This document shows positions 33,522 through 44,656 of a stretch of DNA of 64,000 nucleotides, piece by piece. The first letter of the stretch is position 1, and the number at the start of each line of letters is the position of its first letter. The notes beneath the pieces are model-generated. The model was not told where the DNA came from, did no database searches, and worked only from the letters and a program-made list of their open reading frames with translations. Source of the DNA: Cavia porcellus (Eukaryota; Chordata; Mammalia; Rodentia; Caviidae); assembly GCF_034190915.1 (NCBI RefSeq), contig NW_026947484.1, forward strand, positions 210,750,657 through 210,814,656, given 5' to 3'. The position numbers and the translations under genes were made by a program.

Positions 33522-34479
33522 AAGAATCAAAATTGATCGCTAGGTTGTAACCACTCTTTCATGAGTCTTTTTTGAAATGAATGCCTGTGTGATTTTCATC
33601 ATGTTCATTTTTGTTTTCATTCCCTACACATTAATTTTTGCTAAGCAGCAATAAAACATAATTCTTCAAATATCATGGAGTTCTACTTCTGGCATATTAG
33701 AATGCGCTCCGTGGGTCTGCTGCCCAGTCAATCTGGCAACAGCTACAAAATAATAAAAAATCACCTAAAGTGTCCAGAAATAATTCTAAGGATACACAAC
33801 AAATAGATAAACATTTACATAGGGAAACCTGGAGGGAAGAGAGGCATCTGTGGTACCTGAACCAAGTCACACTGTCTTCCTCCCTCCCGGCTTTGGGAGA
33901 TTACAGACCCTACTCTCTGCAGGCAGAGCCAAGCACACAAGACACCCTCTCTTCTAACTCCTAGCACAAGGACTGGACTTCTCCTCTTGCCCCAGCTACC
34001 TACTGCGGAGGCTAAGTTCAAGGCAAGTGCGGCCAAGACACCCCCAAGACTCCTAAGTTAGGAGGAGGCTCTACCTTGAACAGGGCATTGCTGAGGATAC
34101 CAGGCCCCGATCACCCTCACCAGCTCAGAACCAGCCACAGGGACCTGGGGTCACTGCTCTGCCCCTTCCTTCCTAACAGAGGGAGTCACTTATAAGGAGC
34201 CAAATCTGATTGGGTCACCTGTTATCCATTTGTGCCTCAAGAAATTCTAAACACATGACAGGCCCCTGCCAGCAGTGAGTGGGGCCTAAACCAGCAAGTG
34301 ATGCAGCCAGGAGACAGCAGAGGAGCAGCCCAACAAAACCACTGTCCTCACAGGCAATGGCTTGTAGCCCAAGGCCACACGCCCTGAGAAACAGCATCAG
34401 AGTGTGAAACATCTACCACATTCATGGACCAGAAGACCTGTCGGTGTGAGGGTTGCCGTGATACTCCCTGTATGCTTCC

Positions 34480-34875
34480 AAGGGCTGTGGTAACAAAGTG
34501 CCACAAATGAGTGCTTTAACCAATAACAGAAATTTATTCTCTCTCTGTTTGGAGGCAGGTGTTAAGGCCATGCTCCCTCCAAAGGCTCTTGGAAGAATTC
34601 TCTCTGGCCTCTTTCAGCTTCTGTTGGCCCAGGTGTTCTCTGCTGGGAGCAACATAAATATGATCCCTCCTCTGACTTGTGTCCATCTGTCTCTAAATGG
34701 CCTTGTGTCTATCTGTCTCTAAATCTCTTCTACTTATAACAATGCCATTGATTATATTTCAGACTCTCCCTAGGTCAGTATCATCCCATCTTGATTACAT
34801 CTGCAGACACCCATTTCCCAATAAGGCCAGATGCACAGGTATTATGGGTTAGAGCTTGTGTCTCTTGGAGAGACA
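34480..34875 (-). repeat. MLT1-like LTR, antisense
   Basis: acaaagtgccacaaatgagt, aacagaaatttattctctct, ccatgctccctccaaaggct, ttgattacatctgcagacac and caataaggccagatgcacag follow the inverted MLT1 order. Contains a local 27-bp tandem duplication at 34685-34730 (tctgtctctaaat). Solo LTR. Confidence 0.75.
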
Positions 34876-35481
34876 CAATACAAACTCACTTTCCAAACTG
34901 ATCTTCAAACCTAATGTAATTCCTATCAGAATCCTAGCAACTTCACTGTAGAACCTGACAGGTTGATTCTAAAATTTATATGAAATTAAAAGGGGCCCTA
35001 AATAACCAAAACAATACTGAAGAACAGAGTAGGATGACCCACACTCCTTGCCCTCAAAACTTAACTACAAATCAACAGTCACCAAAACAGTTTGTTATTG
35101 CCATAAGACAGAGGGTAGAAGGGCCTAATTAACCATTCAATCAAGGAAACAGGACTGAGAACCCAGGAATAAGTTCATTCATTTATCTATGGTCAACTAT
35201 CTCACAAGGAAAGAATTATCTCTTCAACAAATGGAGCTGGGGCAAATGGATTCCACATGGAAAAGATACAACTGAGCCCTTAAGTTGCACTGCATGCAAA
35301 AATTAACTCAAAATGGATCAAACACTAAAAGTAAGACCTAAAACTATAAATTCTTAGAAGATTTTATATGCTCAAATTTGACAACGAACTCTTAAATACA
35401 ACACCAAAAGTATGAGCAACCAAAGAAAAAGCTTGATTTAACCAAAATTTAAAACTTTCATGGTTCGAAAGATACTATCAG

Positions 35482-35638
35482 GCCAGGCATGGTGGTGCAT
35501 GCCTGTAATCCCAGCCCTCAGGAAACCGAGGCAGAAGAATCATTGTGAGTTTGAGACCAGCCTGCTGGGCTACAAAGTGAGCTCAATGCTAGCCTAAACT
35601 GTACAGCGGAGACCCTGTCTCAAAAAAAACAAAAAAAG
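35482..35638 (+). repeat. B1-like SINE nested in L1, long form
   Basis: ggccaggcatggtggtgcat, gcctgtaatcccagccctca, gagaccagcctgctgggcta, ggagaccctgtctcaaaaaa. Carries the internal duplication of the extended subfamily. Confidence 0.92.
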
Positions 35639-35639
35639 A

Positions 35640-35998
35640 TACTTGCATGGTTTATGCTGGTGGCCCCCAGGCCTCATGCATTTGCATTGTGCATTTTGTG
35701 ATTGGTTCATTGTCTAGCGCTTGGATTGATGGTGTCAGTGCTACAGCTGCCTAGGGGTGGAGCCAGCATACAATGTAATGACAGGAAGAAGACGTGTCTC
35801 TCTTGCAGGTTTCCGCCTTGCTGTTTGCAGCTGCCATGAACTTCAGCCCTCAACTGCAGCCCCGCCATGTCACCCCGCCTTGGAGCCAATTGAGTATGGA
35901 CTGAAACCTCCAAAAACTGTAAGAAATAAGCCTTTCCTTTCCCAACTTTGGGCATCAGGTATTTTGTCTCAGTGACAAGTAAAAAATAACTAAAGACA
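35640..35998 (+). repeat. LTR, MaLR-like, nested in L1
   Basis: ggtgtcagtgctacagctgc, ttgagtatggactgaaacct, aagaaataagcctttccttt (polyadenylation region) and caggtattttgtctcagtga. Flanking gatac/catac is a possible short LTR target duplication. Solo LTR; the short frames inside it are not genes. Confidence 0.7.
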
Positions 35999-36139
35999 CA
36001 TACTATCAGGAAGTAAAAAGGCAACACACAAAATGGAAGAAAACACAGGAAACAATACATCCAATAAGGGGCATGTATCTAGAATAAAGAACTCATAACT
36101 CAATAATAAGTAGACCAATAACTCATTTTAAATTGGAGA

Positions 36140-36315
36140 CAGCGAGCTGGGTGCTTTGGCACACACCTGTAATTCCAGCACTCCAGACACTGAAGCAGGA
36201 GGATCACAAGTTTGAGGCCAGCCTGGGCTACCCTGTGAATCCAAGGCCAGTTTACACTATACAGCAAGACGCTGTCTCAAAAAACAAAACAAAGCAAAAC
36301 AAAGAACAAAAGAAA
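36140..36315 (+). repeat. B1-like SINE nested in L1
   Basis: gagctgggtgctttggcaca, cacctgtaattccagcactc, ggaggatcacaagtttgagg, gacgctgtctcaaaaaacaa with a long A/C tail. Confidence 0.9.
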
Positions 36316-37054
36316 TAATGATGTGACCTATAAGGATGTGAATGACATTAGACTACGAGGAAATGCAAATCAAAACGACAGGAGATACCACCTCATTCCC
36401 ATTAGGATGGCAAGAATCAGGTCAGACAGTAAGTGTTAGTGAGGATACGTAGAAATCTGAACTCTCAAAGATTACTTATAAGAAAGCAAAAATGGTAGAG
36501 CCCTTTGAAAAACAGTCTGGCAGGTCCTCAATAATGAAAAAAATTACATGTGTCCCAGCAATTCCAACCTCGGCACATACCCAAAAGAAATGAAAAGACA
36601 TGTCCACACAAAACTTGAACATCATTATTCATAATAGCTAGAGCAACTCAAATGAACATTACTTGCTGAGTGAGTAAATAAAATGTGGCACATCCATACA
36701 ATGGACTATTATTCTGCAATTTTAAAAAATGATGTACTGGCGTATGCTACATTAAAGACCACATACTATATGACTCCATTCGTATGAAGTACAATTCTAT
36801 GAACAGAAAGTTTATTGGAAGTTGCTGAGGGCTACATAAGAAGAGAAAGAGAACAGAAGGGTGATGGCTGAAGACTACATAGATTCTTCCAGAGGTAGTG
36901 AAAATGGTCCAAAATTGACCATGCCAGTGGTACACAAGTCTACAAGTATACTAAAACACTACTGAATTACACATTTCAAATGAATAAATCGCACAGTATA
37001 TAAATTATGTCACAAGAAAGCTGCTTTAGGAAAAAAATCCTAGTACCAGTTGTA

Positions 37055-37142
37055 CAGCAACTGTGTGTAGTGCTGGAAACCAAACCCAGGGCCTCACACG
37101 TGCTAAGCAAAAGCTCTTCACTGAGCTACATCTCAGGCCTTG
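37055..37142 (-). repeat. ID-like SINE, antisense
   Basis: gtagtgctggaaaccaaacc, cacgtgctaagcaaaagctc, tgagctacatctcaggcc. Closer to the ancestral ID form than the young copies. Confidence 0.75.
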
Positions 37143-37519
37143 GCATTCTGAAAAATATCACTAAGATTACCTTAAAATATTTTTTTCAAATAAGGGCAAA
37201 AGGAAACAAATTGCGTGCTTACTACTAAATCCCCCTCTACTCCTTGTTGGAAAGCTGCTGCAATTCTCATGACTTGCCCTAATCCATGTAAAAAAGGAAG
37301 AAAGAAAGGTCATTAATAAAGGCAGACTTAAAGCCTAATATTTTATAAAGGAGAAAACAGGCAGAGAGAAATAGTGTTTTGCCTAAGAGGATCTGAATTT
37401 CAGTTTTTCCTGACTTCAGATCCTTTGCTCCTCTCGCTCTAACTAGCAAAACCAGCTTTTTCTCCCAACTCCTGCATTCCCAAGCCTCTGCCCGGAACCA
37501 CGCAAGCAGACACACTTAC

Positions 37520-37656
37520 TCGGCAAGGCGAGAAGAGCAACATAGGTCTGCAGCTTCTCAAACACAGCCGTCATCTTCCGCATATCCTGGGACAGCTCCA
37601 GATTCCTGGCTCTTAGTGCAGATGTGCAGAGAGAAGACTCACATTCTTCTTCTAAA
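37520..37656 (-). CDS. PPP1R21: PPP1R21 exon 12
   Basis: Residues 363-408, SLEEECESSLCTSALRA to YVALLALP plus one base. Ser363 is split (AG|T) with exon 11. Acceptor CTAG, donor A|GTAAGT. Confidence 0.98.
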
Positions 37657-38534
37657 CTAGGAAGGGGCGGGTTTTTAGAAAGTGAGCATCCTAAGCAATG
37701 TTCAGCTAGGCATTAGCCACCACCTAAGTAAGCTCTCCACTACATCCAGAGACAGACTCTGCGGAAAGAAGAGTCTGATCACGTTTGTGTGCACAGCTCC
37801 TTGTGGTACACAGCTGCCTGCTGAGCATCCAGTGGAGACAGAGGACTAAGTGGAATAAAGGCACATGCCCAATATCTCCCTTCTGAGAGCAGCACGAACA
37901 CATTAAAATATTAAATATCTTAAATATTCAGGATTCTTTAAATATTTTAGGGAGAAAACATTTTGCAGACTGGATTCCAAAAGAGAACTAATTAAACAGG
38001 AAGTGGTGTTATTGCAAATGACAGCGGTTCAGAGACGAAAAAACTGTTTTCACCACAGTAGTTTTAAAAGCCAAACAAATTAGAAAAACTAAGTTAGGGG
38101 CTCAAATTTTTAAAAAAATGTTCCACACGCATAGAATACACTTTATCATTCCCTATTTTAAATGGTTACCTGAGATAACAATTGATAAAGTTCAAAGAAA
38201 CCATATGCACTCTATGGCTATTTATAAATGTGTAGGTAATCAAGCAAAAATAAAGACTTTATACAAAATTAGAAAAGTTGGTAGAGAAATCATAATTATA
38301 TCCCCATCCCTCTGTGTTGGCACGTCTACTTTCCTTTCAGTAAGACAGCGTTATTCAATCTGAGCCCATGAACATGTCATCATATCAATTAAAGGTATAA
38401 TTTAAAAAATGATGTAATTAATACATGAATTTCTCCCAAAGAGGGCTGAGAGTCTGTGTGACAAAACATTCCAAAAGGAACCTTAGATAAAGCAAGGACT
38501 TAGCTGGTGTTTTTAAAAACGTAAGTATGAGAAC

Positions 38535-38695
38535 TAGGTGTGATGGCACATGCCCATAATCCCAGCACTCAGGGGGCTGAGACTGAGCCAGAGGGATCAC
38601 CTACAGTTTGAGGTGAGACTGGGGTATACAGTGACTCCAAGGCCAGTCTGAACAAAGCCAGTGAGACCCTATTTCCAAAAACAAAACAAAAGAAA
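38535..38695 (+). repeat. B1-like SINE, long form
   Basis: aggtgtgatggcacatgccc, ataatcccagcactcagggg, gaggtgagactggggtatac, tgagaccctatttccaaaaa. Confidence 0.88.
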
Positions 38696-38955
38696 TGGAA
38701 TGACAAAAAAGCAGATACGAAATAAAAATATATAACTATTTCAAGTACCAAGTACTATTCTCATGATTCTTAAACCTTAAACATACCCCAAATAAGGCAA
38801 TACAATTATAATGTTGAACTTACAAAATCAACTTTTAATAAATTTCATCATGCTGAACACATGCACATTAATGAAATCATGAATCTTAATTATTACTTTA
38901 AGTAATAATTAAGTAACTCAATAATTCCTAAAATCCCCTCATAAGAACAAATCAC

Positions 38956-39383
38956 TGCAGAGGGAGAGAAGCTGGCCCTGTGGGAGAAGCTTCCCGCCTG
39001 GAAACCGTATCATTCTCATTGTTTTGTTGGGTTGGGTGTTTTTTTTTTCTTCTGTTTTGTTTATGTTAACTCTGACAGCATGGGCAGCTATTTGAAAGAT
39101 AGCAAGACATGTTACAGAAGCCAGTATATATTTATTACTGGCTTGTTTTGACGTCCTTTATTGCAGTCATTGTTTTGTTTTTATTGTTTCTATCTTGTTC
39201 TGTTTGATTTTTACTATGTCCAAAGGTAATATCTGCAGCTGTTTTGAAGACAACAAAGGCACTGTGGTAACTATTGTTGGTTTCATAAGGTTCGGAAGTC
39301 CCATATCACTTATTCTGGTTTATTTTGATTGATTTTACTGTTTTATTTTCCTTGGTTTTATTCTCTCTAAAATAAAAAAATAA
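38956..39383 (+). mobile_element. Retroposon copy with perfect 13-bp TSD
   Basis: Bounded by aagaacaaatcac at 38943-38955 and 39384-39396. Ends in an A-rich tail (aaaataaaaaaataaa). Shares with the element at 20535-21561 the blocks ttttactatgtc, agctgttttgaagacaacaa and cactgtggtaactattg, in two related sub-blocks. The 5' 60 bases (ggagagaagctggccctgtg) echo the tandem-repeat part of that element. Interpreted as a 5'-truncated copy of the same family. Confidence 0.72.
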
Positions 39384-39396
39384 AAGAACAAATCAC

Positions 39397-39579
39397 AAGT
39401 TAGTTATATTACCAGTTTCTCTTAGTTCACGCAAAGAAAGGTTGGTTGCTAATACTGTTTGGAGAATTTCTTATGCCCTTATCTTGTACTTGAATAACTA
39501 CTTTGAAGATAATGATAATTAATTAACCATTATCATTCTCCTATTTTTTGTTATGAAATTTCATTTTTTCCATAAAAGA
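39397..39579 (+). mobile_element. Second short retroposon copy at the same site
   Basis: 183 bp between two further exact copies of aagaacaaatcac (39384-39396 and 39580-39592). Internal aataactactttgaagataa and atgataattaattaacca resemble the second half of the copy at 52086-52570. Ends aaaagaaag. Confidence 0.55.
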
Positions 39580-39735
39580 AAGAACAAATCACAAAATTTG
39601 GTTACTGAAATAACTTGTCAGGTTAGGATTATGAAACAAGATGTTTCTTACTATGTATATTAATTTTTTAAAATAATGAATTTTTATATTTTGATAAGTA
39701 ATGTATACATATATGCTATACCTTGTATTATGGGG

Positions 39736-39845
39736 TGTTGTTGTTGTTGTTGTTGTTGTTGTGTTTTGTTTTGGTACCCGGGATTGAACTCACAATCTCA
39801 TGCTTGCCAGGCAGGCACTTATGCCACTGAGCTAAATCCCCATAT
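39736..39845 (-). repeat. (GTT)n and ID-like SINE
   Basis: Nine gtt units at 39736-39763 form the degenerated tail of a reverse ID-like SINE (ggtacccgggattgaactca, ttgccaggcaggcacttatg, ctgagctaaatccccat). Confidence 0.9.
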
Positions 39846-40077
39846 TGCGATATATATGCTTTATATTAACTTCTAGTTGTATAATTCAAAGCATAACTCA
39901 AGATAAAATAGAAATCTTGATAGTTTCAGATCAAAAGTATAAAAATATACTAGCAGTATTATCAAATTTCCAGAAACATTTAAGGTAGAATATTAGAGGT
40001 CACTAAATAACATATCACATGAGGGATAAAGTTTTTAGTTCATAACTTAAATCACCAACAATAAAAACAAGAATATA

Positions 40078-40160
40078 GGGCAGGGGATATAGCTCAATGG
40101 CATAAGTACCTGCCTGACAAGTGCTAGGTCACCAGTTTGATGCCTGGTACAAAAAAAGAA
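40078..40160 (+). repeat. ID-like SINE
   Basis: gggcaggggatatagctcaa, gcctgacaagtgctaggtca, ccagtttgatgcctggtaca, A tail. Confidence 0.88.
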
Positions 40161-40314
40161 TACATTGTTTCAAAGACATCTAACGATTATAGTTCCAAAT
40201 ACAGATGTCAACTCTTATAACTCCCATCTACACTTTACAGTAAAGGGATAATAAAAACCCAAAACTGGATTTTTTTTTCAATGCATGTGCCATTCACAGT
40301 TACTGAAAATACTG

Positions 40315-40495
40315 GTCCAAGTCAGGCACTCAGCTACTCAGGAGACCGTGTCAGAAGGATCTTAAGTTTAAGGTCAGCCTTGGCAACCTAGTGAGACACT
40401 GTCTCAAAAAACTTTTTTAAAAGGCTGGGAAGAGAGCTTAGTGCTACAACACTTGCCCAGCATGCACCCCTGAGTTCAAGTCCTGATTTATACAA
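40315..40495 (+). repeat. Old B1-like plus ID-like SINE
   Basis: tactcaggagaccgtgtcag ... gagacactgtctcaaaaaac (B1 remnant), then ggctgggaagagagcttagt ... gcatgcacccctgagttcaa (ID-like). Confidence 0.65.
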
Positions 40496-40624
40496 CATAA
40501 GGCAGTTAGAATAGTAACTACACAGTACACAGCTACCAAAAGAACCGAAACCAAGAGCCTATAATTCAACTTATTTCTCTATTTCCTTCCTTCTTTCTTT
40601 CTCTTCTTCCCGCCCTCCCTTCTT

Positions 40625-40815
40625 TCCTGTTCTTTCCATACTGGGGATAGAATACACAGCTTCCCTCTCTTCCACTGAGCCGCAACCCCAATTCTTTTCA
40701 TTTTGTATTTTGAAACAGTCTCCCTAAGTTACCCTGGCTGGCCTTGAACTTGTGATCTTCTTGCCTTAGCCTCCCAAGTGGCTGGACAACAGGTGTAACT
40801 CACCACAGTGCCTCA
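40625..40815 (-). repeat. Old ID-like plus B1-like SINE, antisense
   Basis: tccatactggggatagaata ... ccactgagccgcaacccc (ID-like), then ttttgaaacagtctccctaa, ctggccttgaacttgtgatc, gcctcccaagtggctgg (B1). Preceded by a (TTTC)n-rich pyrimidine tract. Confidence 0.7.
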
Positions 40816-40988
40816 GTTTTCTCAATACCAGTTTATGCTACGCAGCCGTATTTTCCCTTTTCAGTGAAGTCCAAACCGGCTGGGGTGCAGAGGTCACAAA
40901 GTGTAAGAGGCAAATGCTACAGTTCTGTTACCTCCAGAGTGGTCAGCGCCCACTCATCCCCAGCGCCCCTGGCCTCCAGGGGAAGTAC

Positions 40989-41077
40989 CTTTTTAACTGA
41001 TAAGGAAGAATCTTCCTAAGGAAGCATATGTAGGAAGTTAGATGCTCTGAAAATGTTTTCAATTTCACAGTTGTCTC
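40989..41077 (-). CDS. PPP1R21: PPP1R21 exon 11
   Basis: Residues 334-362, ETTVKLKTFSEHLTSYIC to KILPYQLK plus AG. Separated from exon 10 by an intron of only 89 bp. Acceptor CCAG, donor AAG|GTACTT. Confidence 0.98.
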
Positions 41078-41166
41078 CTGGAAAAGAAAAATAATTTCTG
41101 AGTTAAATGTGCTACTAGACAAAGTGGAACTCCCATTTCTGGAAATAAAACAAGGAGTACATTTAC

Positions 41167-41268
41167 CAGAACAGTCACAGTATCTTCCGTAATACTTTCA
41201 AACAAATGAAGCATTCCTTCCTCAAGAGGGCGGACGTAGGACGCATTTTCATGAAGGTACTGTGAGAA
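41167..41268 (-). CDS. PPP1R21: PPP1R21 exon 10
   Basis: 34 codons, residues 300-333, FSQYLHENASYVRPLEE to TEDTVTVL. Acceptor TTTAG, donor CTG|GTAAAT, phase 0. The 89-bp intron 10 follows. Confidence 0.98.
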
Positions 41269-41619
41269 CTAAATAGGAGGAAAGAGTGAATTTATGGAAA
41301 ATAACAAACATCAACAGAGTTTAAGTGGACCCACTGAGTTATAAATCTAAATTCTTTAGGAAACATTTCTGGGAAATCTGGCTCTTACTCAGATGCTCCC
41401 CTCTAACAGTCCAGATAACATCTCCCATCCCAAACAGATTCAGAGGTGGAGACACACTGGACCACACGACATCAGGGGAAATGGACAGGGCACTGCAGGA
41501 CACCTCAGCACCAGGGGTCAGCTGCCCACAACAACTGCTTCTCTAAAGGGGGTTCAGGGAAAAGGTTTGAAAACAAAAGAGTGCATGACACAGATTCCAT
41601 GTCGTATACCTCTTTTTTT

Positions 41620-41727
41620 GGGGTTTTTTTTTTTTTTTTGCTGTTTGTTTGGTACTGGGGATTAAACTCGTGACCAAGCACTTGCCAGGCAAGCACTTGT
41701 GCGACTCAGCTAAACCTCTAGCCCCTT
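41620..41727 (-). repeat. ID-like SINE, antisense
   Basis: T16-rich tail, then ggtactggggattaaactcg, cacttgccaggcaagcactt, actcagctaaacctctagcc. Confidence 0.9.
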
Positions 41728-42459
41728 ATATCTCATTTTTTAAAAAACAAATCTTTGGAGGACAGCTTTTTATTGCATGTAACATTCAGGTTAACAAAAC
41801 CAAGGATCTAAACATCAAAATGAAAATATGAATAGAAACTTAACTGTCCCTGGCACCTTAGCATGTGACGAATGGTGCGGGGTCTGGGGGTACCACTCAG
41901 GGATAGCTCTCATGCTAGTCTGAGCAAGGACTGGTTCACTCCTTAGCCCCCGAACAAACAAAATCCTAAAAGTCGGAGTCACAGAAAAAAAGTCCTACAG
42001 ACATCTAGACAAGCTGGAAGCAAAAGGGTAATTTTCATTTATGAAATATCTCAGAAAAATCACAGAAGGCCTCTCAAAGCCCAAAGCACTGAAGGTAAAA
42101 TATTGAGAAATATCTGAATTCTTTAAAATAATAAGTGTTCCAAACAAATTACATTTAACAAATTTGATTCTTGCCCTGTGGATGTAAAATGGCAATAAGC
42201 TAAAATAAAATCCACTAATAGGCAAAGAACCAACATTAAATAGAAAATACGTTTTTTTTTTATAGAAAGTATGACTGCATTAAAATGGGGCGTTTCTGTT
42301 TTATCTGTGCAGGTTTTTTGAAAACTTTTCTCTACAGTGATATTTAAAAAGAACTGAAAGACTCAAAGTTTAATTTTTATGAATTTCAATGGATTCGTAG
42401 GTATCTGATGAAAACCAAGTACCTACTTCATGTGTGTAAGGCCTAAGGAGGAGGAGAAG

Positions 42460-42655
42460 AGCTAACCTTTACTGAGTGTTTACTTAAACTTAAAGCTTTA
42501 CACATGCTGTCTCACTTAATATTCACACATAAACAGCAGTGAAGTAGGTACTCTACCCCATTTTAAAGACGAGGAAATGGGAGCGCAGAGACACTAAATA
42601 GCTAGAACATGGCAAAGCTGGCCTGAGAACCCAAGTAGCCTTTGATACTCAAATA
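42460..42655 (-). repeat. MIR, antisense
   Basis: ctttactgagtgtttactt, catgctgtctcacttaatat, ccattttaaagacgaggaaa and gcagagacactaaatagcta keep the inverted MIR order. Confidence 0.65.
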
Positions 42656-42804
42656 AGTACTTAGGATAACTGCAAACACAAACACCACTCAGCCCCTGGA
42701 GACACTGCCTGACACACAAGGCCAATGGGGAAGAAGAGTGAGCTGCAGCAAGAGACGGGTGTGACTTATTTCAGGCAACAAGTACTTTCATTTCCTCCCG
42801 GGAC

Positions 42805-43065
42805 AGCTGGTCTCCAAGATGGCCCCAGGGATCCCCACGAGTCTTCGTTTTGTGTAGAACCCTGGCATTACTGTCTCGAGGTTGGGGAATAGGACCATGA
42901 CAGAAGCCACAGTATGTGACTATGCGGGTAGTCATTCAAAACCAGCGGCGTCTGCCTTGTCCTCCTGAAATCATATCACCAACCAAGGAGCCTCATGGAG
43001 AGGCACACAGTGCGGAACTGAGGTCCCAGCCACACTACCCTCCCAGGTGAATAAGTGAACGGATC
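42805..43065 (+). repeat. MLT1-like LTR fragment
   Basis: ctccaagatggccccaggga, cagaagccacagtatgtgac, agcctcatggagaggcacac and gcggaactgaggtcccagcc match the order of MLT1-type LTRs. 3' end missing. Confidence 0.6.
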
Positions 43066-43821
43066 CCCCAACCCCAAACGAATCTTAGTATTTGACTAAT
43101 ATACTCATTAACATACATTTTATTTTATCACTCACATGAAACCTTGCAATCTACCTTAAATTCTTTTTTAGAATTAGCCGAGGAGCAAAAAGAAAGGAAC
43201 AGAATCCAGGAGGTCAGTAAAGGTGAAAGGGCTGCAGGAAGCAACACTCAAACCTCTGCTGATTCTTCCGTAAGCCTCGCAAACCCTGAAACATCTTCCA
43301 GTTGCAACTGGGGGAGCATTTTTACTCCCAATCCACATCAGCCAGAGGAAAAAAGGTCAGCTGCACCACAAGGTCTTTCGAGTACAGTAAATCCCCAACT
43401 TAGGAACGAGTGAGCCCCCTGGTCTCCCTTCACCAGGACAGTGTGCGTGCTTCCCCCTCCCTGGGCCTACCCCTTCCCCCGTCTTTTCCTCCCCCGGGGA
43501 AGCAAGCCATCCCTCTTCTCTCCCCTTTGATCTTCACTCTCCAAGGTCCACCCACTTGCCCACAGAGCCTCTCCTGGAGGTGCTGCTAAGAACACTCCTC
43601 CTCCCCGAGGGTCTCACACACTCTCTCACAGTGAGCTCTTCCAACACCCTGCCTAGTAATTACTTTCTGAAAACTCTCCATTTTTGCCATGTTTTGTTTT
43701 GAGGGTAAAACTACAACTCATAGTTATTTTCTCGCCACCACACTTTCTGGCTGCTGCACAGAACTAGTCTAAAAACAACTATTTGTTCAAGGCAACACAA
43801 AACATGCTGAGTTAAATTTAC

Positions 43822-43971
43822 CTTCTGATTCAATGGCGATATAGTATCTATGGCAGAATCAACAGGAAAAATCTGAATCCTCTGTTCTGTGTAGGTATGA
43901 AAGTTCAGAAGGGCAGTCACAAGATCTTGAACAAAAGCCAGGGCCTGCCCGGCAATATCTCGCATCTTTAG
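43822..43971 (-). CDS. PPP1R21: PPP1R21 exon 9
   Basis: 50 codons, residues 250-299, LKMRDIAGQALAFVQD to SAIDTISPLNQK. Acceptor AAAG, donor AAG|GTAAAT, phase 0. No difference from human that I can recall. Confidence 0.98.
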
Positions 43972-44603
43972 CTTTAAAAATGAAAAGTACACAGTTGAGG
44001 TCAATCCCCAAGTTATTATTCTAACCCAGCTTTATTAAGTTTGCTTCTGGAGAAAACACTTGAATTCTAGTGTGATTATGCCTTATAATTCATTGGCTCC
44101 CATTTGAATTTTTACTTTAGTTGATTAAGTCAGACAGGGTCTTGCTATGCAATTCAGGCTGGTCTTGATTTCACTACATAGCCTAGGCTGGTCTTAAACT
44201 CATGAGGGTCCTCCTGTCTTAGTCTCCAAGCACTGAGAGTATAGACACACACCCCGCCTGAACTGTAATACAGTACTGTTCCCTAAGTACATTAAACAGC
44301 CCTCAGTTTTGGCAAGCACACCTCCTCACTTAACCTGGCTTTAAAGCAAGGTTCACTAACCTGAAAGAAAAGATGATTCAAAACAGCAATGTATCCCATA
44401 ATTTAGTTCTAGGTTACCAAACAGAGGCATAAAAATATTGTGTTATTTATGAATTCAATCAAATGTTATACAATTTAAAGAAATTATGACAATGTAAAAT
44501 AATGATTTCACACACTAAACATATCCCCAGACAACTCATTCTAATTTCTGCAAAGCTTGACATAAATGTGGCTAAACATAAAAGCATGAATTTTATCCTT
44601 TAC
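43972..44603 (-). other. PPP1R21 intron 8
   Basis: 632 bp with one old antisense B1-like SINE (44130-44270). Confidence 0.8.
44130..44270 (-). repeat. B1-like SINE, antisense, long form
   Basis: agacagggtcttgctatgca, attcaggctggtcttgattt, tagcctaggctggtcttaaa, cctcctgtcttagtctcc. Confidence 0.8.
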
Positions 44604-44656
44604 CTGGTGTCTTCTGTTGTGGAGGGGAACATTGAGAGCATTATACTGACTGTACT
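44604..44656 (-). CDS. PPP1R21: PPP1R21 exon 8
   Basis: 53 nt; completes Lys232 (A|AG) and encodes YSQYNALNVPLHNRRHQ (to residue 249). Acceptor TGTAG, donor CAG|GTAAAG. It matches human except for codon choice. Confidence 0.98.

Larger units (their letters stand above)
34880..37010 (+). mobile_element. L1 3' half, plus strand, with nested insertions
   Basis: cctatcagaatcctagcaac, aacagtcaccaaaacagttt, aattatctcttcaacaaatg (ORF2 3' region), then gaaatgcaaatcaaaacgac, caataatgaaaaaaattaca, tccatacaatggactattat and tggaagttgctgagggctac (3' end). The element is split by a B1 at 35482-35638, an LTR at 35640-35998 and a B1 at 36140-36315. Frames broken throughout. Confidence 0.85.
33275..37519 (-). 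other. PPP1R21 intron 12
   Basis: Contains a truncated U2 snRNA insertion (33492-33521), an antisense MLT1-like LTR (34480-34875), a plus-strand L1 (34880-37010) broken by B1, LTR and B1 insertions, and an ID-like SINE (37055-37140). 33540-34470 shows nothing recognised. Confidence 0.8.
37657..40988 (-). other. PPP1R21 intron 11
   Basis: Contains a B1-like SINE (38535-38695), two retroposon copies bounded by the same 13-bp sequence (38956-39383 and 39397-39579), a (GTT)n plus ID-like SINE (39736-39845), two further ID-like copies and B1-like remnants (40080-40815). Confidence 0.8.
41269..43821 (-). other. PPP1R21 intron 9
   Basis: Contains an ID-like SINE (41620-41725), a MIR remnant (42460-42650) and an MLT1-like LTR (42805-43065). 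43144-43413 is open on the plus strand but shows no recognisable protein. Confidence 0.75.

Noticed and set aside
35707..36060. 117-codon minus-strand frame and a 72-codon plus frame
   Set aside because: They lie inside a solo MaLR-like LTR and flanking L1; no similarity to a host protein.
43144..43413. Plus-strand 89-codon frame within intron 9
   Set aside because: Opposite strand to the gene, with no splice context, no similarity recognised and no family relatives nearby.
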